Translations under genes and position numbers: made by a program
In this document: positions 14,294 to 14,390 of the stretch, piece by piece
Layout: every line of letters starts with the position of its first letter
How positions within the stretch are numbered: position 1 is the stretch's first letter
The notes under the pieces: model-generated
Told to the model about the DNA's origin: nothing
Databases searched by the model: none
Seen by the model: only the letters and a program-made list of their open reading frames with translations
Assembly: GCA_900542835.1 (NCBI GenBank)
Contig: UQPB01000061.1
Coordinates: forward strand, 1-14,390
Reading direction: 5' to 3'
Origin: an uncultured Pelosinus sp.
GTDB taxonomy: Bacteria; Bacillota; Negativicutes; Sporomusales; Acetonemataceae
DNA length: 14,390 nucleotides

Positions 14294-14319
14294 AGGCTTC
14301 CGGCTTGCGCAGGAAGCCT
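14294..14319 (-). terminator. Terminator hairpin, best oriented for a minus-strand gene beyond the window
   Basis: AGGCTTCC (14294-14301) pairs with GGAAGCCT (14312-14319), with a two-base inner pairing in the loop. On the + strand the hairpin is followed only by CAGTTTGTT. On the minus strand it is followed by CTTTTTC, a proper T-tract. It can therefore end a leftward transcript from a gene to the right, or act weakly in both directions. The remaining 71 bases to the window edge contain no gene I can identify. Confidence 0.6.
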
Positions 14320-14390
14320 CAGTTTGTTGAAAAATCTTATTACCAGGCCGTTCAGAAAGCCCCAGATACTAGGCGGACTCGCGAGCCCAG

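Overview
The window looks like part of the chromosome of a low-to-mid-GC Firmicute. The evidence is strong GGAGG ribosome-binding sites, tRNAs with encoded CCA, intrinsic terminators with long GC-rich stems, and lipoprotein-type binding proteins. A soluble orphan sensor kinase of sporulation-kinase type, with a SigH-like promoter in front, suggests an anaerobic spore former. A member of the Negativicutes (Sporomusa/Pelosinus-like) is a guess from gene style, not something the sequence proves. All recognisable genes lie on the + strand.

Layout. (1) 1-1300: the 3' part of a tRNA-Phe gene and its terminator, an orphan cytoplasmic histidine kinase, then a tRNA-Gly(CCC) gene with its own promoter and terminator. 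(2) 1448-9876: a seven-gene operon. It has a promoter followed at once by an intrinsic terminator, then permeases dppB and dppC, a family 5 binding lipoprotein, ATPases dppD and dppF, and two tandem M20D amidohydrolases, closed by a perfect 16-bp terminator hairpin. (3) 9963-12890: a metNIQ-type ABC importer operon, again with a promoter followed by a short leader ending in a terminator. Here a competing upstream hairpin makes it look like a compact attenuator. (4) 12940-14319: a third, more distant M20-family amidohydrolase, followed by a hairpin that works best as a terminator for a minus-strand gene lying beyond the window.

How it fits together (inference): two ABC importers, one for peptides or similar amides and one of the MetQ/NlpA family, are interleaved with three cytoplasmic metal-dependent amidohydrolases. 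This reads as a scavenging module: amide-linked or N-acylated amino acids or small peptides are imported and then cleaved inside the cell. Two details argue against a plain dipeptide/methionine reading. DppD has lost all four cysteines of the usual C-terminal cysteine motif. The MetQ-like protein departs from the family at the usual INGNYA segment.

The least expected structures are two perfect inverted repeats inside the operon's coding sequence (in the binding protein and in dppD), the promoter-terminator leaders before both transporter operons, a possible 17-27-codon leader ORF abutting dppB, and one 12-base terminator arm reused three times. I found no CRISPR array, insertion sequence, phage gene or recognisable riboswitch.
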